Notes: generated by a model not told the origin, from the letters alone. Shown: positions 43,522 through 54,836, counted from the first letter of the stretch. The stretch is DNA of 64,000 nucleotides from Hydrogenophaga pseudoflava (GCF_031020795.1 NZ_JAVHJP010000001.1:310001-374000), one strand, 5' to 3'. A program made the numbers and translations.

Positions 43522-44521
43522 GGGGCACCTCCGGCAAGAGGGCGGCGGCACTCCAGCCGCGGAAGCGACGCGCGCCGGTCTGCTTGAAGCGGCGGGTGGA
43601 GAACAGCACCTCGCGCGGGCGCTGCACCAGGCCGGCGGCGCGGGTCACGCGTTCGATCACGGCCGTGACCGCGTCGCGGTGGGTGCCGTGCACCATCGCA
43701 TACAGGTTGTAGGGCCAGCCCTCGGCGCGCGTGCGGCGGTAGGCCAGGGTCACGCCCGCCTGTTCGGCCAGCGCCTGGCCGCAGGCGTCCACGTGGTCAT
43801 CGGGCACGTCGAACACCGTCATGGCGTTGGCTGCGAAGCCGAGTTCGTGGTGGCGCACCACCACGCCGAAGCGCTTGAGCCGGCCTTCGGCCAGCCACTG
43901 GCCGATGCGCTCGGTCACGCGGTCTTCGTTGTCACCGATGTCGTCGGCCCACACGGCATACGGGCGCTCCACCAGCGGCAGACCGGCCTCGACGCGCCGG
44001 GCCAGCGGCCACTGGCCCGCCGGCAGCCGCGCCGCGGCGGGCAGCCCCGGCGCGGCGCGCATGGGCCGGTGGGCGGTGTCGCCACCCAGGTCGAAGCCCA
44101 GGTCGATGCGGTAGGGCCTGAGCATGCGCAGGCGCAGCGCCCGCAGGCCGGTGGCCCGTTCCAGGCCGGACACGCCGGCCTCGACCGCGTCGCGGTCGGC
44201 GCCGGTCATCACGAACCAGAGGTTGTGATGGTGCTCGCGCAGGTAGTTGTGGTTGACGCCCGGGTGGGCCGAGACGGTGGCGGCCACGTCGTCGATGCGG
44301 TGCGCGGGCACGGCCATGGCGGCCAGCATGGCGTCGCCGCCGCTGCCGTGGGCGAACACACCGCCGATGCGGCTGATGCGACCGTCGTCCTGCGCCTGGC
44401 GCAGCGTGGCCAGCACCTGCTCGCGCTCCAGGCCGGTCTGCGCCGCCAGCACGCCGAAGGGATCGCGGCACAGAGGGAAGCCGTGCTGCCAGTCGTTGAG
44501 CAGGCGCAGTTCGGCGTTCAT
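43505..44521 (-). CDS. nirDL: NirD-NirL fusion, siroheme decarboxylase
   Basis: A 338-residue protein with two AsnC-like units: an NirD-type half (about residues 1-165, GVNHNYLREHHHNLWFVMTG) and an NirL-type half (about 175-338, GFAANAMTVFDVPDDHVDACG and EGWPYNLYAMVHGTHRD). NirDL decarboxylates siroheme to didecarboxysiroheme, working with NirG and NirH here. The ATG at 44521 is used; a GTG twelve bases upstream is possible. Follows nirF by fifteen bases. Confidence 0.93.
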   Translation of the reverse strand: MNAELRLLNDWQHGFPLCRDPFGVLAAQTGLEREQVLATLRQAQDDGRISRIGGVFAHGSGGDAMLAAMAVPAHRIDDVAATVSAHPGVNHNYLREHHHNLWFVMTGADRDAVEAGVSGLERATGLRALRLRMLRPYRIDLGFDLGGDTAHRPMRAAPGLPAAARLPAGQWPLARRVEAGLPLVERPYAVWADDIGDNEDRVTERIGQWLAEGRLKRFGVVVRHHELGFAANAMTVFDVPDDHVDACGQALAEQAGVTLAYRRTRAEGWPYNLYAMVHGTHRDAVTAVIERVTRAAGLVQRPREVLFSTRRFKQTGARRFRGWSAAALLPEVPHGFAR

Positions 44522-44536
44522 CGCGGTGTCCACGGC

Positions 44537-45730
44537 TCAGAACCCCATGCGCGCGGCGCGCGCGGTGAAGAAGATGCCGCTGGGCGCGGGCACCTGCAAC
44601 CGGGCGCGGGTGGCGAAGCCCTGCGTGTCGACCACGCTCACGCGGTCGTCGTCGCGGCTGCTGATCCACACGGCGTCGCCGCGCGGCGTGAACTCCATGT
44701 GCAGCACGGCCTTGCCCGGCTCCAGCGTCTGCACGACCTGCTGGCGCTGCGTGTCGATGACCTGCACACGGTGGTAATCGGGCACCGCGAAGTTGACCCA
44801 GACCTGGCGGCCATCGGGCCGCGCCATCACGAACACCGGCTGACCGGCCACCGGGATGCGGCCGACTTCCTGCCAGCTGTCGGTGTCGACCACCAGCACC
44901 TCGTGCCGGCCGATGGCGGGCAGGTAGGCGCGGCGCCCGGCCACGGCCCAGCCGCGCAGGTGCGGCATCTTGTAGACGGGCAGCGGCTGCTGGCCCTTGC
45001 CGTAACCGCCCAGGATGCGCCGGACCTTGGGCTGTTCGGCCCAGAGGTCCACCATGGCCAGGCCGTCCTCACCGAACAGGCCGGCGATGTAGTGGCGGCC
45101 ATCGGGTGTGACCAGCGCGTCGTAGGGCTGGCGGCCGATGCCCTCGAATGTCTGCGTGGTGACCTGCTTCGGGTCCGAACAGTCGGTGACCCAGATCGCG
45201 TCGGCGTCGAACAGGCTGTAGGCGAAACGCCGGCCCGGTAGGTCGACCAGGCCGACCACGCGGGACCGCTTGCCCGGCGCGTATTCGGCCGGCACATCGG
45301 CCACCAGCGCCAGCGTGCGCGCGTCGAACACCTTCACACCACCGGGCGTGTAGTTCTGTGCCGCCACCAGCGTGCCGTCGGCGCTGATGGCGCCGCCGAT
45401 GGAGTTGCCGGCCTGCAGGATGCGGCGGGCGATGCGCTGCGTGAGCAGGTCCACCATGGTGAGCGCGCCGTCGCGCCCGAACACGTAGGCGAAGCGACCG
45501 TCGCGCGAGAACACCACCGAGGCGTGCGAGAGGTCGCCCAGCCCGGGCACCTCGCCGATCAGCGCGCGGCTGGAGGTGTCCACCAGGTACAGCGTGCCGT
45601 TGGCGCGGCCGATGACCACACCCAGGTCGCCGGTGCCGCGCAGCACGGGCGCGGCGCAACCAGCGAGGCCGCCGAGCGCGGCGACGGACGACAGGGTGGC
45701 CGCGGCGGCCAGCCATGCGCGACGCTTCAT
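44537..45730 (-). CDS. nirF: Heme d1 biosynthesis lipoprotein NirF
   Basis: A 397-residue beta-propeller protein related to the d1 domain of NirS but without a cytochrome part. The signal peptide ends in the lipobox LAGC, with Cys25 as the lipidation site, so it should be a periplasmic lipoprotein. Propeller repeats such as YLVDTSSRALIGEVPGLG and FSRDGRFAYVFGRDG are regular. NirF acts in late heme d1 synthesis with NirN and NirS. Overlaps nirC by four bases. Confidence 0.93.
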   Translation of the reverse strand: MKRRAWLAAAATLSSVAALGGLAGCAAPVLRGTGDLGVVIGRANGTLYLVDTSSRALIGEVPGLGDLSHASVVFSRDGRFAYVFGRDGALTMVDLLTQRIARRILQAGNSIGGAISADGTLVAAQNYTPGGVKVFDARTLALVADVPAEYAPGKRSRVVGLVDLPGRRFAYSLFDADAIWVTDCSDPKQVTTQTFEGIGRQPYDALVTPDGRHYIAGLFGEDGLAMVDLWAEQPKVRRILGGYGKGQQPLPVYKMPHLRGWAVAGRRAYLPAIGRHEVLVVDTDSWQEVGRIPVAGQPVFVMARPDGRQVWVNFAVPDYHRVQVIDTQRQQVVQTLEPGKAVLHMEFTPRGDAVWISSRDDDRVSVVDTQGFATRARLQVPAPSGIFFTARAARMGF

Positions 45731-46068
45731 CGAACACCTGCACTTTCTTCGGGAAAGCCCTGCCGAAGGCGCTGCGCGATCCAGCGCGCCTCGCGCTCAC
45801 TGAGCATCGCCTTCCAGGGCGGCATGGGGGTTCCCGGCCGGCCGTGGAAGATCACGGCGGCCAGGCTGTCGAGGGGAAAGTCGGCCAGGGCCTCGCGCGT
45901 GAGCGCAGGGCCGAGGCCGCCGGTCAGGCGCATGCCGTGGCACGAGCCGCAGTCCTGCCGCACCATGCGCACCAGCTCGGCCGAGCGGATGGCGTCGGGT
46001 GCGGGCTGCGCGAAGGCCGGCACCGACCCCAGCAGCAGCGCGGACAGGACAGCAGCGAAACGCAGCAC
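45727..46068 (-). CDS. nirC: Cytochrome c55X NirC
   Basis: A 113-residue periplasmic cytochrome with a signal peptide cut near residue 20 (AFAQP) and one heme c motif CGSCH at residues 40-44, followed by GMRLTGGLGPAL. A later Met (PGTPMPPWKAML) can be the sixth ligand. NirC donates electrons to NirS or to the heme d1 maturation route. Between nirM and nirF, overlapping the latter. Confidence 0.88.
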   Translation of the reverse strand: MLRFAAVLSALLLGSVPAFAQPAPDAIRSAELVRMVRQDCGSCHGMRLTGGLGPALTREALADFPLDSLAAVIFHGRPGTPMPPWKAMLSEREARWIAQRLRQGFPEESAGVR

Positions 46069-46083
46069 GGCAGGCCTCCCGGA

Positions 46084-46398
46084 TCAGGACTTGAGGATCA
46101 CCGCGATGGCGTCCTTGAGGTCGGGGTCGGCGATCTTGTCGGCGCCGTTGGGCGACATGGGGATGGGACCGAACACGCCGGACCCGCCCTTGCGCACCTT
46201 GTCAAACAGCTTGGCCGCGACATCCTGCCCCTTGTACTTGGCCGCGATGTCCTTGAACGACGGCCCGACCAGCTTCTTGTCCTTGGCATGGCAGGCCATG
46301 CAGCCGGACTTGGTCAGCGCGGCTTCACCATCGGCAAAGGCAGCGCCGGAACCCAGCGCAAGCACAGCAGCCGCCACAGCAGAAACAAACACTCTCAT
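46084..46398 (-). CDS. nirM: Cytochrome c-551 NirM
   Basis: A 104-residue class I cytochrome c. Signal peptide to residue 22 (AAFADG), heme motif CMACH at residues 33-37, lysine-rich surface, and sixth ligand in FGPIPMSPNGADKI. The physiological electron donor of cd1 nitrite reductase. Separated from nirS by a repeat copy of about 100 bases. Confidence 0.92.
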   Translation of the reverse strand: MRVFVSAVAAAVLALGSGAAFADGEAALTKSGCMACHAKDKKLVGPSFKDIAAKYKGQDVAAKLFDKVRKGGSGVFGPIPMSPNGADKIADPDLKDAIAVILKS

Positions 46399-46450
46399 GA
46401 AGTTCTCCAGAAGAAAAACAACGAAGACGAAGTGACTTCACCCAGGGGTG

Positions 46451-49353
<2,903 letters not shown>

Positions 49354-49436
49354 TAACAGAAAGAACGCGCGCACACGGGTCAGACGGGCACGGCTTTGAT
49401 ACGCTGCCCGGCTCCATCCACGAGCCCGATGCCGCC

Positions 49437-50132
49437 ATGCCGTCCACCACCCTGACCCTGATCTCTTCCATGGCCACCAAGGCCCTGCTGGCCGACCTGG
49501 TGGCCGCGTATTCGGCGCAGCACCCGGAGGTGTCGGTGGCGGTCACCTCGGTGGGCGGCGTCGACGCGGCCAGGCGGGTGGTGGCCGGCGAGGCCTTCGA
49601 CATCGTCGCCCTGGCCTCGGATGCGCTCGAGAAGCTGGCCGCCAGCGGCCACGTGGCCGGTGACAGCCGCGTGGACATGGTGCATTCGGCCGTGGCTGTG
49701 GCGGTGCCGGCCGGCGCCGCGCACCCGGACATCGCCACCGAAGCCGCGCTCAAAGCCGCGGTGCTTGCCGCGCCCACGCTGGGCTACTCCACCGGCCCCA
49801 GCGGCGTGCAGCTGGCCCAGTTGTTCGAGCGCTGGGGCATTGCGCAGCAGATCGCGCCGCGCATCGTCACGCCGCCGCCGGGCACCTCGGTGGCCTCGCT
49901 GGTCGCCAAAGGCGAGGTCGCGCTGGGCTTCCAGCAGCTCAGCGAGATGACCGGCGTCGCCGGCATCGACGTGATCGGCGGCCTTCCGGAAGCGGTGCAG
50001 ATCGTGACCACCTTCTCGGCGGCGCGCGCCACGGCGAGCACGCAGCCGGACGCCGTGCAGGCCCTCCTGGCTTTTCTGGCCAGCCCTGCCACAGCGGCGC
50101 TCAAACAGCGGCACGGCATGAAGGCCGTCTGA
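49437..50132 (+). CDS. ModA-like solute-binding protein without signal peptide
   Basis: A 231-residue type II periplasmic-binding fold protein of the molybdate/sulfate group. Sequence SSMATKALLADLVAAYSAQHP, FDIVALASDALEKLAASG and YSTGPSGVQLAQLFERWG follow the ModA pattern. The N-terminus MPSTTLTLISSMATKALLADL has no signal sequence, so the product should stay in the cytoplasm. No permease lies beside it; next is the nitrate antiterminator gene. Could bind an anion in a regulatory or scavenging role. A frame without start extends far upstream, so other starts are unlikely. Confidence 0.75.
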   Translation: MPSTTLTLISSMATKALLADLVAAYSAQHPEVSVAVTSVGGVDAARRVVAGEAFDIVALASDALEKLAASGHVAGDSRVDMVHSAVAVAVPAGAAHPDIATEAALKAAVLAAPTLGYSTGPSGVQLAQLFERWGIAQQIAPRIVTPPPGTSVASLVAKGEVALGFQQLSEMTGVAGIDVIGGLPEAVQIVTTFSAARATASTQPDAVQALLAFLASPATAALKQRHGMKAV

Positions 50133-50156
50133 TCCCCCACGCCCCAGGCGGCACGA

Positions 50157-51461
50157 ATGTTGCTGCCATCCCGGGGCATGAAATCGGCCTTCTGTTTCCT
50201 CATTGCTGCCAAGCGCTGCGAGATCGCCGGCTTGCAGCAGCTCGCGCTGACCAGTGCCCTGGTCAACGCCACCGGCCGCTTCATCCACGCGCTGCAGCGC
50301 GAGCGCGGCCTGTCCAACCTTTATCTGGCTTCGCAGGGCCAGCGCTGGGCCGATGAGCGGCTGGAGCAGGTCGTGCGCTGCGACGAACTGCAGGCCGAGG
50401 TGCGTGCCGCCTTCGACATCCTGGACACCGAGACCCCGCGTGCGGGCAACGGAGCGCGCCTGTTCAGCCGCATCGCCTACGTGCTGCAGGGCCTGGACGC
50501 CCTGCCCCTGCTGCGCCAGCGCGTGCAGACCCAGCAATGGGCGGCCGCGCGCGCCACGGCCGGCTACATCCGCCTGATCAACGGCCTGCTGGCGGTGGTG
50601 TTCGAAGCCGCCGACAGCGCCTCGGACCCCGACATTTCGCGCCGCCTGGTCACCCTGTTCAACTTCATCCAGGGCAAGGAGTTCGCGGGTCAGGAGCGCG
50701 CCACCGGCTCGGCCCTGTTCGCGGCGGGCTGCGCGCAGGCCGACGGCCAGCAGCGCCTGCTGCACCTCATCGACTCGCAGGAGCGCTGCCTGCAGGTGTT
50801 CACCGACTTCGCCAGCGAGCCGCTGCGCGAGGCCTGGGCGGCCGTGCAGCGGCACGACACGCAGGCCTCGCTGGAGCGCCTGCGCCGCATCCTGGCCACC
50901 TCGCTGCCGGCAGGCCCGCTGGACACAGGCCTGAGCCAGATCTGGTTCGACGCCTGCACCGCCCGCATGGACGCCATGAAGACGGTGGAGGACGCGCTGG
51001 CCGCCGAGCTGGAGGCGCTGTGCCACCAGCGCCTGGCGGCCGCCACGCGCGACCTGGCCGACTTCCAGAAGTGGCAGCGCGCCGAGTCGCTGGGCGAAGA
51101 CCTGCCCGAACACGGCGACTTCTTTGATGAAGGCCAGGCGGTTCCCGCGCCGCCGGTCAACCTGGCCCACCCGGTGCAGGCCTACGGTCCGCAGGTGGAG
51201 CGCTCGATCCTCGAACTGGTGCACGAACAGGCACAGCGCCTGCAGCAGATGGGCGACGAGCTGGACATGGTCCGCGCCAGCCTGAACGAACGCAAGATCG
51301 TCGAGCGCGCCAAGGGCCTGCTGATGGCCCACCGCCAGCTCAGCGAGCACGAGGCGCACAAGACGCTGCGCCAGATGGCGATGAACCAGAACCGGCGCCT
51401 GGTGGACGTGGCGCAGGCGGTGCTGGCCATGGCCGAGATCCTGCCGCCGGGCCTGCGCTGA
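50157..51461 (+). CDS. nasR: NIT-ANTAR nitrate-responsive antiterminator (NasR type)
   Basis: A 434-residue protein with an N-terminal NIT nitrate/nitrite-sensing domain (about residues 30-300, HALQRERGLSNLYLAS, FNFIQGKEFAGQERATGS) and a C-terminal ANTAR RNA-binding domain (about 370-430, IVERAKGLLMAHRQLSEHEAHKTLR). In Klebsiella, NasR binds a leader RNA hairpin when nitrate is present and prevents termination. It is directly upstream of the nrtA leader that has the matching parts. Start could be 50157 or the ATG at 50178 (MKSAFCFLIAAKRCEIAG); the latter is closer to family N-termini. Confidence 0.93.
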   Translation: MLLPSRGMKSAFCFLIAAKRCEIAGLQQLALTSALVNATGRFIHALQRERGLSNLYLASQGQRWADERLEQVVRCDELQAEVRAAFDILDTETPRAGNGARLFSRIAYVLQGLDALPLLRQRVQTQQWAAARATAGYIRLINGLLAVVFEAADSASDPDISRRLVTLFNFIQGKEFAGQERATGSALFAAGCAQADGQQRLLHLIDSQERCLQVFTDFASEPLREAWAAVQRHDTQASLERLRRILATSLPAGPLDTGLSQIWFDACTARMDAMKTVEDALAAELEALCHQRLAAATRDLADFQKWQRAESLGEDLPEHGDFFDEGQAVPAPPVNLAHPVQAYGPQVERSILELVHEQAQRLQQMGDELDMVRASLNERKIVERAKGLLMAHRQLSEHEAHKTLRQMAMNQNRRLVDVAQAVLAMAEILPPGLR

Positions 51462-51620
51462 GCCAACCTGCTGCGGCGCACAAAAGCTGTGCCGCACCAC
51501 AGCGGCGCACCAGTTTGAAGCCATCCCGGCGCCCCGTCCAGCGGCGCCACCTCTCCAGTCTCTCCAAAAACACCAGCCAATTCAAAGAGTTACGTCTTGA
51601 CGGGTGGTCGTGGCACAAGC

Positions 51621-51636
51621 TGGCACGGTCCGTGCT
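51621..51636 (+). promoter_or_regulatory. Sigma-54-type promoter for nrtABD
   Basis: TGGCACGGTCCGTGCT matches TGGCAC-N5-TTGCT with a G for T at one position and keeps the essential GG-N10-GC spacing (GG 51622-51623, GC 51634-51635). Predicted start of transcription is about 51647. This fits nitrogen-limitation control by NtrC. A second TGGCAC lies at 51611 but lacks a spaced GC. Confidence 0.75.
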
Positions 51637-51650
51637 GAGAGATGGTCAAC

Positions 51651-51675
51651 GGGACGTGCCAATGGCGGCACACCC
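51651..51675 (+). ncRNA. Leader hairpin with ANTAR-type hexanucleotide loop
   Basis: In RNA, GTGCC (51656-51660) pairs with GGCAC (51667-51671) and GGG (51651-51653) with CCC (51673-51675) across a small internal loop. The loop AATGGC (51661-51666) has six bases with A at position 1 and G at position 4, the pattern known for ANTAR target hairpins. It starts about five bases after the predicted transcription start. The second hairpin of the usual two-hairpin target is not clear to me. Confidence 0.75.
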
Positions 51676-51685
51676 TCCCGACCGT

Positions 51686-51703
51686 CTCAGGACACTCAGG
51701 ACA
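51686..51703 (+). repeat. Tandem 9-base repeat in the nrt leader
   Basis: CTCAGGACA occurs twice head to tail (51686-51694 and 51695-51703). The second copy ends on the first base of the terminator stem. It lies where the second ANTAR hairpin is expected. Flanking CCGT (51682-51685) can pair with ACGG (51704-51707), which is also the foot of the terminator. Confidence 0.7.
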
Positions 51704-51762
51704 ACGGCGTCCATTTCTCGCCCCCCATCGAGGGGCCTGGAATGGGCGCCGTTTTGTTTTTT
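51703..51762 (+). terminator. Intrinsic terminator in the nrt leader (antitermination target)
   Basis: AACGGCGTCCATT (51703-51715) pairs with AATGGGCGCCGTT (51741-51753) over 13 pairs including one G-T, with an inner CCCC/GGGG hairpin, and is followed by TTTTGTTTTTT. It lies between the predicted promoter and nrtA, so it should stop transcription unless NasR acts. Confidence 0.92.
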
Positions 51763-51801
51763 CCGGCTTCAGTTTTGGTTTTTTCTTCACAGGAGTTGAG
51801 C

Positions 51802-53079
51802 ATGAACGACCACCGCGCCACGACACCCGAGACCGCCGCAGCGCCCGCCGCGGACAGCGCCTCGCGCCGCGACTTCATCAAGAAGGGCGCCGCGGCCGCC
51901 ACCTTCTTCTCCACCCTGGGCCACAGCGGCGTCTGGGCCGCCGGCTCCGACGCGCCGGAGAAGGCTGAGGTCAAGATCGGCTTCATTCCGCTGACCGACT
52001 GCGCCAGCGTGGTGATGGCCGCTGAACTGGGCATCGACAAGAAGTACGGTGTGAAGATCGTGCCGACCAAGGAAGCGAGCTGGCCCGGCGTGCGCGACAA
52101 GCTGGTCAACGGCGAGCTGGACTTCGCCCACGTGCTCTACGGCCTGATCTACGGCGTGCACATGGGCACGGCCGGCCCCAAGAAGGACATGGCCGTGCTG
52201 ATGAACCTGAACCACAACGGCCAGGCCATCACCCTGTCGAAAAAGCTGGCCGATGCGGGCGCGGTGGACGCCGCCAGCCTGGCCGCCGTGATGGCCAAGG
52301 ACAAGCGCGAATACACCTTCGCCCAGACCTTCCCGACCGGCACCCACGCCATGTGGATCTACTACTGGCTGGCCAGCGCGGGTATCAACCCGATGAAGGA
52401 CGCCAAGGTCATCACCGTGCCGCCGCCGCAGATGGTGGCCAACATGCGCGTGGGCAACATGGACGGCTTCTGCGTGGGCGAGCCCTGGAACCACCGCGCC
52501 ATCCTCGACGGCATCGGCATCACCGCCGCCACCACCCAGCAGGTCTGGAAGGACCACCCCGAGAAGGTGCTGGGCACCACGGCCGAGTTCGCCAACAAGT
52601 ACCCCAACACGGCGCGCGCCGTGACCGCGGCCATCCTGGAGGCCGGCAAGTGGATCGACAGCGGTCTCTCGAACAAGAACAAGATGGCCGAGACAATTGC
52701 CCAGCGCGCCTACGTGAACACCGGCGTGGACGCGATCAACCAGCGCATCCTCGGCCGCTACCAGAACGGCCTGGGCAAGACCTGGGACGACCCGGACCAC
52801 ATGAAGTTCTTCAACGAGGGCAAGGTCAACTTCCCCTACCTCTCGGACGGCATGTGGTTCCTCACGCAGCACAAGCGCTGGGGCCTGATCAAGGACCACC
52901 CCGACTATCTGGGCATCGCCAGGCAGATCAACCGCATCGACATCTACAAGCAGGCCGCCGCCGCCACCAAGACACCGCTGCCCGCCTCCGAGATGCGCAG
53001 CAGCAAGTTCATCGACGGCGTGGTCTGGGACGGCAAGGATCCGAAGAAGTACGCCGATTCGTTTGCCGTGAAGGCCTGA
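51802..53079 (+). CDS. nrtA: Nitrate/nitrite ABC transporter substrate-binding protein NrtA
   Basis: A 425-residue binding protein of the NrtA/CmpA family. A Tat signal is visible (SRRDFIKKG with Arg22-Arg23, then a hydrophobic stretch). Mature part includes VKIGFIPLTDCASVVMAAELG, VPTKEASWPGVRDKLVNGELD and FCVGEPWNHRAI, characteristic of nitrate or bicarbonate binders. AGGAG before the ATG at 51802. First gene of nrtABD behind the regulated leader. Nitrate rather than cyanate or bicarbonate is inferred from NasR next to it. Confidence 0.93.
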   Translation: MNDHRATTPETAAAPAADSASRRDFIKKGAAAATFFSTLGHSGVWAAGSDAPEKAEVKIGFIPLTDCASVVMAAELGIDKKYGVKIVPTKEASWPGVRDKLVNGELDFAHVLYGLIYGVHMGTAGPKKDMAVLMNLNHNGQAITLSKKLADAGAVDAASLAAVMAKDKREYTFAQTFPTGTHAMWIYYWLASAGINPMKDAKVITVPPPQMVANMRVGNMDGFCVGEPWNHRAILDGIGITAATTQQVWKDHPEKVLGTTAEFANKYPNTARAVTAAILEAGKWIDSGLSNKNKMAETIAQRAYVNTGVDAINQRILGRYQNGLGKTWDDPDHMKFFNEGKVNFPYLSDGMWFLTQHKRWGLIKDHPDYLGIARQINRIDIYKQAAAATKTPLPASEMRSSKFIDGVVWDGKDPKKYADSFAVKA

Positions 53080-53103
53080 TCGTTCCAACGGAAGGAGAAC
53101 CCC

Positions 53104-54024
53104 ATGGTTGCCGCTGTTTTTCATTCACCGCTGGAGGCCACCGCCGTGCCCGCCCCCACCTCGTCCCCCATCGCCAAGGCCGTGAGCGCGACCAAGCCCG
53201 CACCTGTCGCCGCCGCCCCCGTCCCGCAGAAGCCGGCGCGCGACCTGCGCGGCTTCTGGCTGGCGGTGCTGCCGCCCGTGCTGGGCCTGGCGGTGCTGGT
53301 GCTGGTCTGGCAGGCCATTGCCTCCACCTCCAACAGCGGCATTCCCAAACCCGCCGAGACCTGGGCCCAGGCCGTGGAGGTGTTCTCCGACCCGTTCTAC
53401 AGCAACGGCCCGAACGACCAGGGCATCGGCTGGAACATCCTGTCCTCGCTCAAGCGCGTGGCCATCGGCTTCGGCCTGGCCGCGCTGGTGGGCATCCCGG
53501 CCGGCTTTGCGATTGGCCGCTCGGTGTTCCTCTCGCGCATGTTCAACCCGCTCATCAGCCTGCTGCGCCCGGTCTCGCCGCTGGCCTGGCTGCCGATCGG
53601 TCTGCTGGTGTTCAAGGGCGCCAACCCGGCCGCCATCTGGACCATCTTCATCTGCTCGATCTGGCCCATGGTCATCAACACCGCGGTCGGCGTGCAGCGC
53701 GTGCCGCAGGACTACATGAACGTGGCCCGCGTGCTCAACCTCAGCGAGTGGAAGATCTTCACCAAGATCCTGTTTCCCGCCGTGCTGCCCTACCTGCTGA
53801 CCGGTGTGCGCCTGGCCGTGGGCACGGCGTGGCTGGTGATCGTGGCGGCCGAGATGCTGACCGGCGGCGTGGGCATCGGCTTCTGGGTCTGGGACGAGTG
53901 GAACAACCTCAACGTCTCGTCCATCATCATCGCCATCTTCGTGATCGGCATCGTCGGCCTGCTGCTGGAGTTTGCGCTCATCAAGCTGGCCTCCCTGTTC
54001 ACCTATGAGGAAGTGAAAGCATGA
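53104..54024 (+). CDS. nrtB: Nitrate ABC transporter permease NrtB
   Basis: A 306-residue permease with about six helices after a proline/alanine-rich N-terminal tail of 45 residues. The permease loop is VARVLNLSEWKIFTKILFPAVLPYLLTGVRL-type (EWKIFTKILFPAVLPYLLTG). AAGGAGAACCCC precedes the ATG. 24 bases after nrtA, overlapping nrtD by four bases. Confidence 0.94.
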   Translation: MVAAVFHSPLEATAVPAPTSSPIAKAVSATKPAPVAAAPVPQKPARDLRGFWLAVLPPVLGLAVLVLVWQAIASTSNSGIPKPAETWAQAVEVFSDPFYSNGPNDQGIGWNILSSLKRVAIGFGLAALVGIPAGFAIGRSVFLSRMFNPLISLLRPVSPLAWLPIGLLVFKGANPAAIWTIFICSIWPMVINTAVGVQRVPQDYMNVARVLNLSEWKIFTKILFPAVLPYLLTGVRLAVGTAWLVIVAAEMLTGGVGIGFWVWDEWNNLNVSSIIIAIFVIGIVGLLLEFALIKLASLFTYEEVKA

Positions 54025-54836
54025 ACACCGCCGCCATGAACACGAAGTACATCGACATCCAGGGCGTCGAGCAGACCTTCAAGACCAAGAAGGGCCTGTT
54101 CCCCGCGCTGCGGGACATCCATCTCACTGTGGCCAAGGGCGAGTTCGTGGCCCTGATCGGCCACTCGGGCTGCGGGAAATCCACGCTGCTCAACCTCATT
54201 GCAGGCCTCACCACACCCACCGACGGTGTGCTGCTGTGCGCCGACAAGGAGATCAAGGGCCCCGGCCCGGAGCGCGCGGTGGTGTTCCAGAACCACTCGC
54301 TGCTGCCCTGGCTGACCTGCTTCGAGAACATCCACCTCGCGGTCGAGCGCGTGTTTGGCGCCACGGAAAACAAGGCGCAGCTGAAGGCACGCACCGAAGC
54401 GGCGCTGGCCCTGGTAGGCCTGACCGCCGCCGCGCAGAAGCGGCCCGGCGAAATCTCCGGCGGCATGAAGCAGCGTGTGGGCATCGCCCGCGCGCTGTCG
54501 ATGGAACCCAAGGTGCTGCTGATGGACGAGCCCTTCGGTGCGCTGGACGCGCTGACCCGCGCCAAGCTGCAGGACGAGCTGCTGGAGATCGTCGCCAAGA
54601 CCCACGCCACCGTGGTCATGGTCACGCACGACGTGGACGAGGCGGTGCTGCTGTCCGACAAGATCGTGATGATGACCAACGGCCCCGCCGCCACCATCGG
54701 CGAAGTCCTCTCGGTCGAGCTGCCGCGCCCGCGCAACCGCGTGGCCCTGGCCGACGACCCGCAGTACCAGCAGTACCGCAAGGCCGTGATCGACTTCCTC
54801 TACACGCGCCAGGCGCACGTCGAAAAAGCCGCCTGA
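54021..54836 (+). CDS. nrtD: Nitrate ABC transporter ATP-binding protein NrtD
   Basis: A 271-residue ABC ATPase. Walker A GHSGCGKST, signature SGGMKQRVGIARAL, Walker B VLLMDEPFGALD and the H-loop VMVTHDVDEAV are complete. It lacks the C-terminal nitrate-binding domain of NrtC, so it is the NrtD type. Energises uptake through NrtB. Followed by a 150-base gap before an AraC-type regulator; no nitrate reductase gene adjoins. Confidence 0.94.
   Translation: MNTAAMNTKYIDIQGVEQTFKTKKGLFPALRDIHLTVAKGEFVALIGHSGCGKSTLLNLIAGLTTPTDGVLLCADKEIKGPGPERAVVFQNHSLLPWLTCFENIHLAVERVFGATENKAQLKARTEAALALVGLTAAAQKRPGEISGGMKQRVGIARALSMEPKVLLMDEPFGALDALTRAKLQDELLEIVAKTHATVVMVTHDVDEAVLLSDKIVMMTNGPAATIGEVLSVELPRPRNRVALADDPQYQQYRKAVIDFLYTRQAHVEKAA

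Larger units (their letters stand above)
51462..51801 (+). promoter_or_regulatory. Leader region of nrtABD
   Basis: A 340-base gap without a credible gene. Its parts are annotated separately: a sigma-54-type promoter at 51621-51636, an ANTAR-type stem at 51651-51675, a tandem 9-base repeat at 51686-51703 and a terminator at 51703-51762. A ribosome site (AGGAG) stands eight bases before the nrtA ATG. The 150 bases before the promoter may hold NtrC sites but none was identified with confidence. Confidence 0.8.

Noticed and set aside
51604..51801. In-frame N-terminal extension of NrtA through the leader
   Set aside because: It would cover the sigma-54 promoter, ANTAR stem and terminator and hide the Tat signal; the ATG at 51802 has AGGAG.
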